A DNA stretch of 64,000 nucleotides from Lactobacillus panisapium (GCF_019469265.1 NZ_CP048268.1:1147501-1211500); one strand, 5' to 3'. Numbered from the stretch's first letter, positions 18,255-27,096 are shown. The notes: generated from the sequence alone by a model not told the origin. Program-made: numbers and translations.

Positions 18255-18765
18255 TTCGTTTCTCCTTTCTAGCATAAGTTAAAAATTCATATGAATATTT
18301 ATTTTGATCATCAGGTAAATGAGTCTCTTTTTTTATTAACTCAAATTGCGAATAGTCAATGGTCGGCATAATCGTATCACCAGCAAAAACAGCTTTTATT
18401 TCCGTCTTTTCTAAATAATCTACTTGCTTTTTCAATGCTTGGAAAACCGATGTACCCCCGATAACAAAAATCTTTTCATCTTGATGTGACTTAAGCCAAT
18501 GCTTTAATTTATTTAACGAAGATAATATGACAACTTGGTTATTGTGATCAAATTTGTGTGCCACTTCGCAACTACTTGATAAAACAATATGTTGTCTATT
18601 AGGTAGCAGTCTAGGTAAGCTAGCAAAAGTTTTACGGCCCATAACGATTGGGTGACCAACTGTTAACTTTTTAAAATGTTCCAAATCCTTAGGTAAATAC
18701 CAAGGTAAATGCCCATCTAGACCAATTTGATGTTTCTCATCCTCAGCCCACACAAAAATAATCAT
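18196..18765 (-). CDS. folA: Dihydrofolate reductase
   Basis: The 189-residue protein has the DHFR hallmarks: FVWAEDEKHQIGLDGHLPWYLPKD-type N-terminus with the W-x-L-P-x-D substrate loop, then GRKTFASLP near residue 43 and FVIGGTSVF near 98. It reduces dihydrofolate with NADPH for thymidylate synthesis. The last ~20 residues (KRNEEDDHK...) are a non-conserved charged tail created by overlap with the next gene. No thymidylate synthase is adjacent in this window. Confidence 0.95.
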   Translation of the reverse strand: MIIFVWAEDEKHQIGLDGHLPWYLPKDLEHFKKLTVGHPIVMGRKTFASLPRLLPNRQHIVLSSSCEVAHKFDHNNQVVILSSLNKLKHWLKSHQDEKIFVIGGTSVFQALKKQVDYLEKTEIKAVFAGDTIMPTIDYSQFELIKKETHLPDDQNKYSYEFLTYARKEKRNEEDDHKRNRFSDQYPDPC

Positions 18766-18959
18766 TAATGCACCTCTAGTTTTATTATACAGCTTTATTC
18801 TCGTTATTTATATCTTTTACCTTTAACTCGACCAATTAACGTAAAACAGCAAAAAATTAGCTAGGCAACAGCTTGTCAAAACCCTAAATTTATTTTTCCT
18901 GATTTAGCAGTATGCTATAGTAAAATAGTAAAAAGTATACAAGCATGAGGAGAAATGAA

Positions 18960-19271
18960 ATGACTAAAAGTGCTGCAGATTTTTCAGATGAAAATTTTAA
19001 CCGAATGAAAACAATTGAAGCGGATTTAGTCCGCAATTTACAAGAAGTTGTTAAAGACCCTAGCACAGAAAGTAAATTGAGTGATGCCATTTTCACAGAT
19101 CATCAAAATTGGCTGAAAGTCATTATGCCAAACTATTCAACTGAAATTCATTTAGGAATTGTTAACGGCTATGAAAGTGATGAACGCTACCAATCATATT
19201 ACGACGACAAGGCTGGTAAAGGGGCTACTAAGATACTAATTAAAATTGTCAAAGATCATTTGCAAAAATAA
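18960..19271 (+). CDS. Stand-alone TipAS domain protein
   Basis: The 103-residue protein resembles the C-terminal antibiotic-recognition domain of TipA-type MerR regulators: DHQNWLKVIMPNYSTEIHLG near residue 47, GYESDERYQSYYDDKAG near 69, ending in an ILIKIVKDHL helix. No DNA-binding half is present. AGGAG sits 8 bases before the ATG at 18960, which I prefer over the ATG at 18945. Such domains bind thiopeptides or other ligands in TipAL; a sequestering or sensing role here is inference. Confidence 0.7.
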   Translation: MTKSAADFSDENFNRMKTIEADLVRNLQEVVKDPSTESKLSDAIFTDHQNWLKVIMPNYSTEIHLGIVNGYESDERYQSYYDDKAGKGATKILIKIVKDHLQK

Positions 19272-19309
19272 AAGGTGAAATCTTCTAATTAGAGGATCTC
19301 ACCTTTTAT
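19270..19309. terminator. Bidirectional terminator between the TipAS gene and pnuC
   Basis: AAAAGGTGA(GA)TC... inverted repeat, AAAAGGTGAAATCTTCTAAT pairing with AGAGGATCTCACCTTTT, flanked by A and T runs. Confidence 0.8.
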
Positions 19310-19313
19310 TTTT

Positions 19314-20027
19314 TTAATGGAACCAACTAGTGTGCTTGTCAGTAAAAGCTAGCAGGTCATTACTTAAATATAGAATATACGTGAAAAATAACGTTAAATT
19401 TGCGTCACCCTGAAAAGCAGTAACACCCCACAGAATAATCGCAAAGATTCCTTGAATTGACCAAAAGTAGTACTGTTCCCGAAAACGAAACGTGCAAAGG
19501 ACTGAGCCAGTGATGCCAATTGCACCGGCGATTGCATCAATCCATGGCCTTGGACTAATAAAGATTTTTGTGTCCATTAAGTAAAGCAGACCCGTTACCA
19601 CGATAAAAAAGCAAACTGTATAAACCCACTTGGATAAATTGAGCCCCCTAATATGTTTTTCTGCATCTTTTGTCCAAGCTGGTAAAAATAGCACGGGCAA
19701 GTCTAATAGAAAAATATAGGCTGCCTGCAAAACAACATTGGCATAATTTTTAGCATATATCGAAACAATAATGTAAATAATTGATGATAATAAGCCCAAT
19801 ACACCGTTAATCGGTCTTGCATTAGTAATAGCCAACGTACACGTAAAGCCCATGATAGCTGCAATCATCGTCACAAACGCAATTAAATCAATTGGTGAGG
19901 AAATTGTCGTACCGATAATGACGCCGATCCCTAGCATCAATAGCATATAAGTTTTAAAGCTCCAACCACGCATTTGACTTACATACCATTTAATACTAAA
20001 TAAATTATTATTAGGTTGAAATTTCAT
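19314..20027 (-). CDS. pnuC: PnuC family nicotinamide (riboside/mononucleotide) transporter
   Basis: The 237-residue protein has seven or so hydrophobic segments with the PnuC pattern: NARPINGVLGLLSSIIY near residue 70, DLPVLFLPAW near 110, and FREQYYFWSIQGIFAIILWG near 185. PnuC carriers facilitate entry of nicotinamide riboside or NMN, trapped by kinase action inside. The ATG at 20027 has GGGCGG upstream and is preferred over the start 36 bases further up. Which vitamer is carried cannot be read from the sequence. No NMN riboswitch was recognised in the 95-base upstream gap. Confidence 0.85.
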   Translation of the reverse strand: MKFQPNNNLFSIKWYVSQMRGWSFKTYMLLMLGIGVIIGTTISSPIDLIAFVTMIAAIMGFTCTLAITNARPINGVLGLLSSIIYIIVSIYAKNYANVVLQAAYIFLLDLPVLFLPAWTKDAEKHIRGLNLSKWVYTVCFFIVVTGLLYLMDTKIFISPRPWIDAIAGAIGITGSVLCTFRFREQYYFWSIQGIFAIILWGVTAFQGDANLTLFFTYILYLSNDLLAFTDKHTSWFH

Positions 20028-20122
20028 TAATACCGCCCTATCTATGTCTTTATTTGTGTGCAAACACGAAATCTATCATAGCATTTAATTCGTAAATCCA
20101 AAATTATTCTGACTTGAACAAT

Positions 20123-21277
20123 TTATTGCTTATCTGTAAAAACTAGCTTTAATAAAAATGGGGCAATCAAAGTTGTTAAGATAATGACTCCCACCACTAA
20201 TGAATAAGTAGTAGAAGTTAAAAAGTGCTTTTGCCTGCTAATCTGGGCAACAATCAAGGCCATTTCACCACGCGAAACCATTCCTGCCCCGATTTGAATT
20301 GAACTCAAAAAGGAAAAACCAGATAGTTTAGCACCAATACCAGCACCACCCCATTTAGATAAAATTGCACCAATTAAAAGTAGTACAAATAACCCAATAT
20401 TTTGCCAGATTCCAGTTAACGTCATCTCAAGTCCAATACTGATGAAAAAAAGCGGAATAAAAAAGCCATAGCCAATGGTCGTAAAATTTTCTTGCAGTTT
20501 CGCTTTTTCATTTAACTGGCTAAAAGCAAGTCCGACAAAAAAGGCACCAATCACATCGCTTAAGCCAACAAATTCTGCACCAAAAGATGCTACTAAAATC
20601 ATAACTAATAACAAAAGGACGTTAGCTGCCGGCACAGTAATCTTAGTCCACAATTTAACCAACCTTGGTGCTAGCCAAAAACTACCAATGATTAGTACTA
20701 TTAAATAGCCTATCTGACAAAATATGTGCCATGCTAATTCATATTTTGCTGTAGTTACTGGCCTTTGCGTGTTAAACAAACTGCTTGCGATGCTTAACAA
20801 CAAGATTGATAGTATGTCATCAACTACAGCCGCGCCGAGAATGGTCATCCCTTCCTTACTTCTAAGACAACCTAATTCCTGTAAAACAGCCACAGAAATT
20901 GAGACTGATGTCGCCGCAAAAATTAATCCCAAATAAAGACAATCAATTGGCGCAAAAGCAAACAATAATCCTGTTAAATAAGCAACAATTATTGGTACAA
21001 TCATTCCCATCAGTGCCACAAGCAAACTGGGGTACCAAAGCTTTTTTAAAATAGTCAAATCACTTTCAAGGCCAGCTAAAAACATCAGCAAGATAACGCC
21101 AATTTCCGCTAAATTTTTAATTAGTGAAGTTGGTCTGACCCAATTTAAAAATGCCGGACCAAGGATGACACCTGCAATTAATTGGCCAATCACGGCAGGC
21201 AGCTTACTCCTTACGCTAATTTGCCCACCGATTAGGGCGAATAATAAGATTAAAATTACTAGTTTTATTTGTTCCAT
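20123..21277 (-). CDS. CPA2 family monovalent cation/proton antiporter
   Basis: The 384-residue protein has about 11-12 transmembrane helices and CPA2 motifs: KLPAVIGQLIAGVILGP near residue 22, GVILLMFLAGLESD near 58, and the ion-site AAVVDDILSILLLS near 145, whose paired Asp residues mark electrogenic NapA/KefB-type exchangers. It lacks the C-terminal RCK/TrkA domain of KefB. GAAGGA precedes the ATG at 21277. A strong hairpin with T run lies between its promoter and its start (21303-21359), suggesting attenuation. Na+ versus K+ selectivity is not determined. Confidence 0.88.
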   Translation of the reverse strand: MEQIKLVILILLFALIGGQISVRSKLPAVIGQLIAGVILGPAFLNWVRPTSLIKNLAEIGVILLMFLAGLESDLTILKKLWYPSLLVALMGMIVPIIVAYLTGLLFAFAPIDCLYLGLIFAATSVSISVAVLQELGCLRSKEGMTILGAAVVDDILSILLLSIASSLFNTQRPVTTAKYELAWHIFCQIGYLIVLIIGSFWLAPRLVKLWTKITVPAANVLLLLVMILVASFGAEFVGLSDVIGAFFVGLAFSQLNEKAKLQENFTTIGYGFFIPLFFISIGLEMTLTGIWQNIGLFVLLLIGAILSKWGGAGIGAKLSGFSFLSSIQIGAGMVSRGEMALIVAQISRQKHFLTSTTYSLVVGVIILTTLIAPFLLKLVFTDKQ

Positions 21278-21302
21278 TTTTCCTTCAACTTTCACACAAA
21301 AA

Positions 21303-21359
21303 AGACTTCCAAGAAGTTACCTAGGCAACCCAAACCTAGGAACAATTCTTGAAAGTCTT
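21303..21359 (-). promoter_or_regulatory. Attenuator-like hairpin in the leader of the antiporter gene
   Basis: Minus strand has nested arms AAGACTT/AAGTCTT, CAAGAA/TTCTTG and CCTAGG/CCTAGG, then TTTTTT and, about 20 bases later, the antiporter ATG. The distance leaves no room for a promoter after the hairpin. A good promoter (21394-21423) lies before it. Either it is a conditional terminator (riboswitch or protein-binding leader) or it is the merR terminator with readthrough. Confidence 0.6.
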
Positions 21360-21393
21360 GAACTCCAACCGAAAATTTTTTAATTTTTTAATT

Positions 21394-21423
21394 ATTATAA
21401 CGAAAGAAACTTAATTTTGTAAA
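21394..21423 (-). promoter_or_regulatory. Candidate promoter of the antiporter leader
   Basis: Minus strand TTTACA (21418-21423), 18-base spacer, TATAAT (21394-21399), overlapping the end of the upstream merR gene. Confidence 0.55.
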
Positions 21424-21818
21424 TCCTTTTTTGCTTTTCCTTCATAAGCCAATTTTTCATTTTCATAAGTAAGCAGCTGATCATCAAAATGTGTGACTTT
21501 AAAATCAAGGTAATCAATCGCTTTTTGTAAGTTCATTGCTTGCTTTTTTAGTTCTTTTAGCTGAGACACAAGTAGTTTTTTACGCTCTTTAGGTGGCTGT
21601 TTTTGCTGATATTTAGCCACAAATTCTTGCAGTCTTTTAACCGAAACACCAGCTTGACGTAAAGCTTTAATGTAAAAAATCCAATTTTGATCATATTCGC
21701 TATATTCACGATAGCCGTTAGTGTCCCGCCTAACTGCTGGTATTAAACCGCATTTCTCCCAATAGCGTAGTGTATCCTTTGATAAATTAAACTGGGAGCT
21801 AACTTCATTAATATTCAA
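21411..21818 (-). CDS. MerR family regulator paired with an aldo/keto reductase
   Basis: The 135-residue protein has the MerR HTH and wing: NINEVSSQFNLSKDTLRYWE, then CGLIPAVRRDTNGYREY, followed by a coiled-coil dimer helix from about residue 78. There is no Cys cluster of the metal-sensing branch, so it belongs with the redox/aldehyde or unknown-ligand MerR proteins common in lactobacilli. It lies 14 bases after the aldo/keto reductase stop and is co-transcribed with it from the MerR-type promoter at 22719-22749, so autoregulation is likely. Confidence 0.88.
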   Translation of the reverse strand: MNINEVSSQFNLSKDTLRYWEKCGLIPAVRRDTNGYREYSEYDQNWIFYIKALRQAGVSVKRLQEFVAKYQQKQPPKERKKLLVSQLKELKKQAMNLQKAIDYLDFKVTHFDDQLLTYENEKLAYEGKAKKDLQN

Positions 21819-21832
21819 AAAATCTCCTCACA

Positions 21833-22687
<855 letters not shown>

Positions 22688-22718
22688 TCAATCAACTATG
22701 TTTAATAATTTTGCAGTT

Positions 22719-22749
22719 ATTATAAACCTTGGAGTGCAGACCAATGCAA
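22719..22749 (-). promoter_or_regulatory. MerR-type promoter with 19-bp spacer for akr-merR
   Basis: Minus strand TTGCAT (22744-22749), 19-base spacer containing the dyad TTGG-TCTGCACT-CCAA, TATAAT (22719-22724). The overlong spacer with a dyad inside is the hallmark of promoters twisted open by MerR proteins. Confidence 0.75.
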
Positions 22750-22777
22750 GAGGAGTAAAAAGTATTCCCAATGTGGC

Positions 22778-23101
22778 TCAGATTAAACGTAATAAGGCCA
22801 ACGAAATTACGCCCACCAAAACGATTACCAATAACGATTTACTAATTAAGGCAACAATAAAGGTGGGTAGTGATGCCAAAACATAATCCACATTAACTTT
22901 GGGAAGATGTCCTAGACTTGGCGTAAATAAACTACTAAACCAAAGAGATGCCATGATTACAATTGGTACAAATGATAGAAATTCAACTATTATTTTAGGT
23001 AAAGTAAATTTTTTTAATAAAACAAATGGCAAAATTCGCGATAGCCAAGTGGCAATTCCGCAGCCAATAATTGTTAACATTGTGTAGTTAGAAAAAGACA
23101 T
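22778..23101 (-). CDS. azlD: AzlD, small subunit of branched-chain amino acid exporter
   Basis: The 107-residue protein has four hydrophobic segments and the AzlD pattern ATWLSRILPFVLLKKF near residue 17, then PIVIMASLWFSSLF. With AzlC it exports branched-chain amino acids or their analogues. Its start overlaps azlC by 14 bases. Some 100 bases separate its stop from the akr promoter region. Confidence 0.92.
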   Translation of the reverse strand: MSFSNYTMLTIIGCGIATWLSRILPFVLLKKFTLPKIIVEFLSFVPIVIMASLWFSSLFTPSLGHLPKVNVDYVLASLPTFIVALISKSLLVIVLVGVISLALLRLI

Positions 23102-23795
23102 GTTTCACTACCATCCCCAATATGCACCCTAAAATTGTCACCACAAGAATAACTAACTGTTCAGGTAAAATAATCATGCATAAGTAAGTTAAAACCATTG
23201 TTATCAAGACTACTGTCACCTGTAAAGCTTGTTTCATTTTTTTATCACTAATTATCTGTAGGTACAATAAACCAATAAACATTGCTACAATGGCAAAATC
23301 TAAGCCCAATCTTTGCGGATTGGTAATTAAGCCCCCGAGAAATGCACCTAAAGCAGTTGCAATTACCCAAGTCAAATACGAAATAGTATTAGTCGTATTC
23401 TGCCAGGTAAAAGTCAGCCGATCGCCTGTATAGTTTAATTTGTTCACCCCAAGTGCAAAACTTTCATCAGTCAGCAAGGTGCCGATGGCTATTCCCTTAC
23501 CTACACTATCTTTTTTAAAATATGGTGCCAATGTAGTGCTCATTAAAATCATTCTGGAATTAATCAGAAAGGTCGCTAGGATGATTGACAAAATCGGGCT
23601 CCCTGCCGCAAGCATACTTACTGTAGTAAACTGGGCGGATCCGGCATAAATAATAATTGACATTAAGCAAACTGTTAAGATTGAAAATCCACTCGCGCGG
23701 CCAATGATGCCAAAAGCAGCAGCAATTCCTAAATAGCCAAATACTGTTGGGATTGTTTCAACAAATGCGGCATGTCTTGATAAAGAGTTATCCAT
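23088..23795 (-). CDS. azlC: AzlC, large subunit of branched-chain amino acid exporter
   Basis: The 235-residue protein has the AzlC family signatures PTVFGYLGIAAAFGIIG near residue 15, YAGSAQFTTVSMLAAG near 50 and FLINSRMILMSTTLAPYF near 76. Seven or so membrane segments are visible. It forms a two-gene unit with azlD and is divergent from an XRE-cupin regulator (24013), the usual partner of such exporters. Confidence 0.93.
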   Translation of the reverse strand: MDNSLSRHAAFVETIPTVFGYLGIAAAFGIIGRASGFSILTVCLMSIIIYAGSAQFTTVSMLAAGSPILSIILATFLINSRMILMSTTLAPYFKKDSVGKGIAIGTLLTDESFALGVNKLNYTGDRLTFTWQNTTNTISYLTWVIATALGAFLGGLITNPQRLGLDFAIVAMFIGLLYLQIISDKKMKQALQVTVVLITMVLTYLCMIILPEQLVILVVTILGCILGMVVKHVFF

Positions 23796-24012
23796 CTACT
23801 CATCTACCTTTCCCTTTTTCTTAAAAACTATTTGCATAAAATAGTGTAAACTAGGTTTAACTAGCAAAATTATTTGAACCTAAGCAAAAGCAAGTTTAAT
23901 TTGCTACAATAATCTTTTGTTCAATATATAATAATTATGTTCAATATATTAGATTTAACAAAGTTTACGACGAACTTTAGATAAAGTCAATTACTTTTTA
24001 AGGAGAAGCTAA

Positions 24013-24564
24013 TTGGAAATTAATCAGATTATTGCCCACAATGTTAAGTTTTACCGGCTTAAAGCCGGACTAAATATTAGTCAGCTAGCGGAAGCTGCGG
24101 GTATTAGTAAAAGTATGCTCTCACAAATAGAAGGTGGAACAACTAATCCGACAATCAACACAATCTGGAAGATTTGTGCTGGACTTAATATTCCCTATAC
24201 TCTTCTTTTAGAAGATTCTGACCTTAATAAACCAACAATTATTCAAAAAAGTAAAATTCTGCAGCAACATTCCGCCGATGGTCATTACCGGATTTTTAAT
24301 TATTTTCCCCAATCAGTTCATCGACGCTTTGAGCTTTTTCAAATGGAGCTAGATCCACATTCACAATATAAATCTGTTGGGCATTCATCAAATTCCGAAG
24401 AATATGTAATGGTAATAGCCGGAACATTATGGATTACGGTCAATAATCAGAAAAATCTGTTGAAAAAAGATGACACCATCTTCTTTAATCCAACCAATCC
24501 CCATATCTACTCCAATGAAACTAATGTAATCGCAAAGGCCGTTATTATTAATAATTATTACTAA
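24013..24564 (+). CDS. XRE-cupin transcriptional regulator, likely of azlCD
   Basis: The 183-residue protein has an XRE helix-turn-helix (LKAGLNISQLAEAAGISKS, residues 17-35) and a C-terminal cupin (YVMVIAGTLWITVNNQKNLL near 137, then FFNPTNPHIYSNE). It starts at a TTG (24013) with AGGAG 8 bases upstream; no ATG is as well placed. It is divergent from azlCD, with 217 bases between. By analogy with other HTH-cupin regulators the cupin senses a small ligand, here perhaps an amino acid; that is inference. Confidence 0.88.
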   Translation: MEINQIIAHNVKFYRLKAGLNISQLAEAAGISKSMLSQIEGGTTNPTINTIWKICAGLNIPYTLLLEDSDLNKPTIIQKSKILQQHSADGHYRIFNYFPQSVHRRFELFQMELDPHSQYKSVGHSSNSEEYVMVIAGTLWITVNNQKNLLKKDDTIFFNPTNPHIYSNETNVIAKAVIINNYY

Positions 24565-24600
24565 TTTATTTACAAATCTTGTTTTAAGAACTATCTAAAA

Positions 24601-24636
24601 GAAAAATCACTTCTGATAATGAAGTGATTTTTTTAC
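24601..24636 (+). terminator. Terminator after the XRE-cupin gene
   Basis: AAAATCACTTC / GAAGTGATTTT hairpin with a T run. Confidence 0.85.
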
Positions 24637-24678
24637 TTGTATATTTTTTGGTTCTAGTTTTAGTTGATAATTAAAATT

Positions 24679-25068
24679 TTACTTTCCTTGTTCGTCACGG
24701 TCTTTAAATACTTGTTTAGCTACATTAACAGCATTTAAAACTTTAGGAAAGCCAACATAAGGAATGGCTTGGATGAAAGTCTCAATTACTTCTTCTCTAG
24801 TTAATCCAACATTTAAAGCACCATTGATGTGAACGTTTAATTGTGGTGCAGTATCGCCTTGTGAAAGCAAACTAGTAATAGTAATCATTTCTCTTTGCTT
24901 TAAGTCTAAAACACCACGATCATAAATATCGCCAAATGCGAATTCAATAATGTATTTACCAACATCTTCTGGCAAACCTGCTAATGAATCAATGACTGCT
25001 TGACCAGCTTCTTGATCAACTTTAGCTAAATTCTTTAAACCAGTTTCGTAACGATTATTTTCTGCCAT
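24679..25068 (-). CDS. Carboxymuconolactone decarboxylase (AhpD-like) family protein
   Basis: The 129-residue protein has the CMD family helix pattern GDIYDRGVLDLKQREMITIT near residue 46 and LNVHINGALNVGLTREEVIE near 77. The AhpD CxxC pair is absent, so a peroxidase-reductase role of the AhpD type is unlikely. The family also contains small hydrolases/decarboxylases of unknown substrate. It is divergent from a MerR gene and preceded by a MerR-type promoter, so it is probably induced by an electrophile or similar stress. ATG has AGGAG upstream. Confidence 0.85.
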   Translation of the reverse strand: MAENNRYETGLKNLAKVDQEAGQAVIDSLAGLPEDVGKYIIEFAFGDIYDRGVLDLKQREMITITSLLSQGDTAPQLNVHINGALNVGLTREEVIETFIQAIPYVGFPKVLNAVNVAKQVFKDRDEQGK

Positions 25069-25104
25069 GTTATTCTCCTTTTCGCTAATTCAAATTACTG
25101 CTAT

Positions 25105-25135
25105 AGAATAAATGCTGGAGTATACTCCACGTCAA
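25105..25135 (-). promoter_or_regulatory. MerR-type promoter/operator of the CMD gene
   Basis: Minus strand TTGACG (25130-25135), a 19-base spacer holding the perfect 14-base palindrome TGGAGTATACTCCA (25116-25129), and TATTCT (25105-25110). This is the classical MerR layout; the GGAGT-ACTCC core is similar to NmlR-type operators. Confidence 0.85.
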
Positions 25136-25212
25136 CCACTTTTTTTAGGTTGACACAAAAAAAGTTGAATGTAATTATTATCTTAAAAAACAGATGAGAA
25201 GAGATAAATATT

Positions 25213-25569
25213 ATGCAATATTCTATTGGTCAATTTTCTAAATTATGTGGTCTGTCGATTGATACGCTGCGATATTACGAAAAGCAGGGATTAATATTTT
25301 CAAGCCGCGACAGAAACAACCGTCGTGTATATACAGATAAAGATATCAACTGGGTCAAGTTTATTCTTAGACTGAAGAAAACCGGCATGAGTATTAAAAA
25401 AATGCAGGAATACGCCAAATTGCGTTACCAGGGTGACGAAACAATTCCACAAAGGTTGGTCCTTCTTTTTGAACAATTGGATTTATTGCATCAAGAACAG
25501 GATCAACTCAATGAAGATATTAAATTTATTGAACATAAAATCAAAATTTATCTTGGACTAGCTAAATGA
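25213..25569 (+). CDS. MerR family regulator of the CMD gene
   Basis: The 118-residue protein starts YSIGQFSKLCGLSIDTLRYYE, the MerR recognition helix, followed by SSRDRNNRRVYTDKDI in the wing and a coiled coil at the C-terminus. Its own promoter is probably TTGACA at 25150-25155 with TAATTA at 25172. It is divergent from the gene at 24679, whose promoter holds a palindrome within a 19-bp spacer, so the regulator-target link is strong. Confidence 0.9.
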   Translation: MQYSIGQFSKLCGLSIDTLRYYEKQGLIFSSRDRNNRRVYTDKDINWVKFILRLKKTGMSIKKMQEYAKLRYQGDETIPQRLVLLFEQLDLLHQEQDQLNEDIKFIEHKIKIYLGLAK

Positions 25570-25716
25570 TAAAAGAGTAATAAATCTGCTCTTGTCTAAA
25601 TTCGATAATAGTGCAAATATATCAATATAGCTTTAGTTTGACTGCAACTAAGATTAAGTATCGGCAAACTATTGTTTATAACAAGATAATATTAGTAATT
25701 AAATTAGGAGGTCTAT

Positions 25717-26076
25717 ATGAAACGGAAATCTTTACTAATGTCATTTTTAGTCATTTTTGGCGTTTTGTTATCCCTGAATGTTTTTGGGCGAAACGTTCAG
25801 GCAAAATATTGGAAAGAATATTACTTTAAGCCGCGCGAGGTCAGAGTAATTAAGCCAGTCAAAATTTATAAAATGAAAATTGCTTATCCATTATATAAGA
25901 CCCATGCGGTTGCTTCCAAAATACTGCGAAAAGGTCAAAAAGTTCATATTCGTGATGTTGCTAGTTACGAATGGCTGGTAACTCATAAGGGTTGGGCTAA
26001 CGGCTATTTTAAAGCTCATGGTAAATATTTCTGGCAATGTCCGAAAGCTAAGGGCTGGTATAAATTAGTCAGATAG
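25717..26076 (+). CDS. Small secreted basic protein, unknown function
   Basis: The 119-residue protein has a clear signal peptide (KRKSLLMSFLVIFGVLLSL... cleaved after NVQA near residue 29). The mature 90 residues are rich in Lys, Tyr and Trp, with KPVKIYKMKIAYPLYK, LRKGQKVHIRDVAS and THKGWANGYFKAHGKYF. The pattern recalls SLAP- or SH3-like wall-binding repeats of lactobacilli, but I cannot assign a family. AGGAGG lies 7 bases before the ATG. It is a single gene with no close partner. Confidence 0.75.
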   Translation: MKRKSLLMSFLVIFGVLLSLNVFGRNVQAKYWKEYYFKPREVRVIKPVKIYKMKIAYPLYKTHAVASKILRKGQKVHIRDVASYEWLVTHKGWANGYFKAHGKYFWQCPKAKGWYKLVR

Positions 26077-26286
26077 ATTACTACTGAAAATAAAGAGCGT
26101 TTGTAGACACTCTTTATTTTTATAGCTAGGTCTTTTAAGAAAAGTGAATGTAATTACTTTAAAAGCACATTCTTTGGACAGCTAGCCCGATTTAGGTATA
26201 TGTCCCATGTCTTGGGAAAAAAGTGGTTTTTACAAACAAGACCTAGGAAATATTTGACCTATTTCAAGTGAGTAGTCATTGTGGCT

Positions 26287-26379
26287 ATGAGTTTAGTCAA
26301 AATATTAGCGATAATTAAAAATCTTTTTGAAGATTTAATCGAGTTGTCTGAACTTTTAGGCATCTTTAAATATAAGTAA
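26287..26379 (+). CDS. Possible 30-residue amphipathic peptide upstream of a CPBP protein
   Basis: The frame from ATG 26287 to TAA 26377-26379 reads MSLVKILAIIKNLFEDLI then ELSELLGIFKYK. It is leucine/isoleucine-rich with charged residues every three to four positions, so it would form an amphipathic helix, like phenol-soluble modulins or leaderless bacteriocins. It ends 15 bases before a CPBP-family gene, a family often used as bacteriocin immunity. The RBS is weak (GAGTAG, GTGG), and no homologue is recognised, so chance cannot be excluded. Confidence 0.4.
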   Translation: MSLVKILAIIKNLFEDLIELSELLGIFKYK

Positions 26380-26394
26380 GGAACATCTGGCATT

Positions 26395-27066
26395 ATGAAG
26401 CAACTAGGAAAAATAACTTTATCTTTATTAAAAGCCATTGGTTTCTTTATCTGGTTTCTGTTCTCCTTTATTTTTATGGAGGCGCCAACACTTGCATATA
26501 TAATATGTGACAATGAAACAAGGAACAATGTCAATATTTGGCACCATGTATTGGTTCTGATAATTGGCTGTCTAGTTGGTTTTGTGTCTGTTTATCCGCT
26601 TTATAAAAAAGTTAACGGCACGCCGATCTGGTCAATCAAACTAAGCATAAAAAATCTACTGATTTCCTTCGGTTTTGCAATATTGTCACTTTCTATCCAA
26701 GTGTTAATTGGAAATATTGTGAATGTAGGCAATACAGACGATGACTTAATTAGATTACTTCACACTCAACTAGGCGCGATTGTTTTTTTCACCTTGGTTA
26801 TATCGGGTCCTATATTTGAATCATTGCTATTTCAAGGTAGCTTACAAGGTGGGATCTTCAAAAAGCTTAATCCTTGGCTAGCAGTTCTTCTCACTAGTCT
26901 GCTTTTTGCTTTTGCCCATGGAAACATGCTCTCATGGGCAACTTTGCAAATATTTTTTACTGTGTTAAGTTACTCACTAGTATATTTAATAACTAAAGAC
27001 ATTAAAATGGCTATTTTTTGTCATGGCTTACTGAATTTAATTATTTGGATATTCAGATTTTTTTGA
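26395..27066 (+). CDS. CPBP (CAAX/Abi) family membrane protein with degenerate first motif
   Basis: The 223-residue protein has about six to seven hydrophobic segments and the Abi/CPBP core. Motif 1 is GPIFESLLFQGSLQG (near residue 141), where the usual EExxxR is ESxxxQ. Motif 2 is FAFAHGN (near 173) and motif 3 CHGLLNL (near 215); both keep their His. Members are glutamic-type intramembrane proteases or bacteriocin-immunity proteins. Loss of the second Glu and the Arg suggests altered or lost proteolysis. AAGGAA precedes the ATG. It follows a possible small peptide gene (26287). Confidence 0.82.
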   Translation: MKQLGKITLSLLKAIGFFIWFLFSFIFMEAPTLAYIICDNETRNNVNIWHHVLVLIIGCLVGFVSVYPLYKKVNGTPIWSIKLSIKNLLISFGFAILSLSIQVLIGNIVNVGNTDDDLIRLLHTQLGAIVFFTLVISGPIFESLLFQGSLQGGIFKKLNPWLAVLLTSLLFAFAHGNMLSWATLQIFFTVLSYSLVYLITKDIKMAIFCHGLLNLIIWIFRFF

Positions 27067-27096
27067 TGTAAAAGCTAAAGAAAAAAATATTTATAA

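Noticed and set aside
26123..26247. 9-bp inverted repeat CTAGGTCTT / AAGACCTAG about 105 bases apart
   Set aside because: Too short and too far apart to support a structure or mobile element end.
26200..26271. 23-codon frame MSHVLGKKWFLQTRPRKYLT... upstream of the amphipathic peptide
   Set aside because: No RBS, basic but without amphipathic or signal pattern, and no partner; could be chance.
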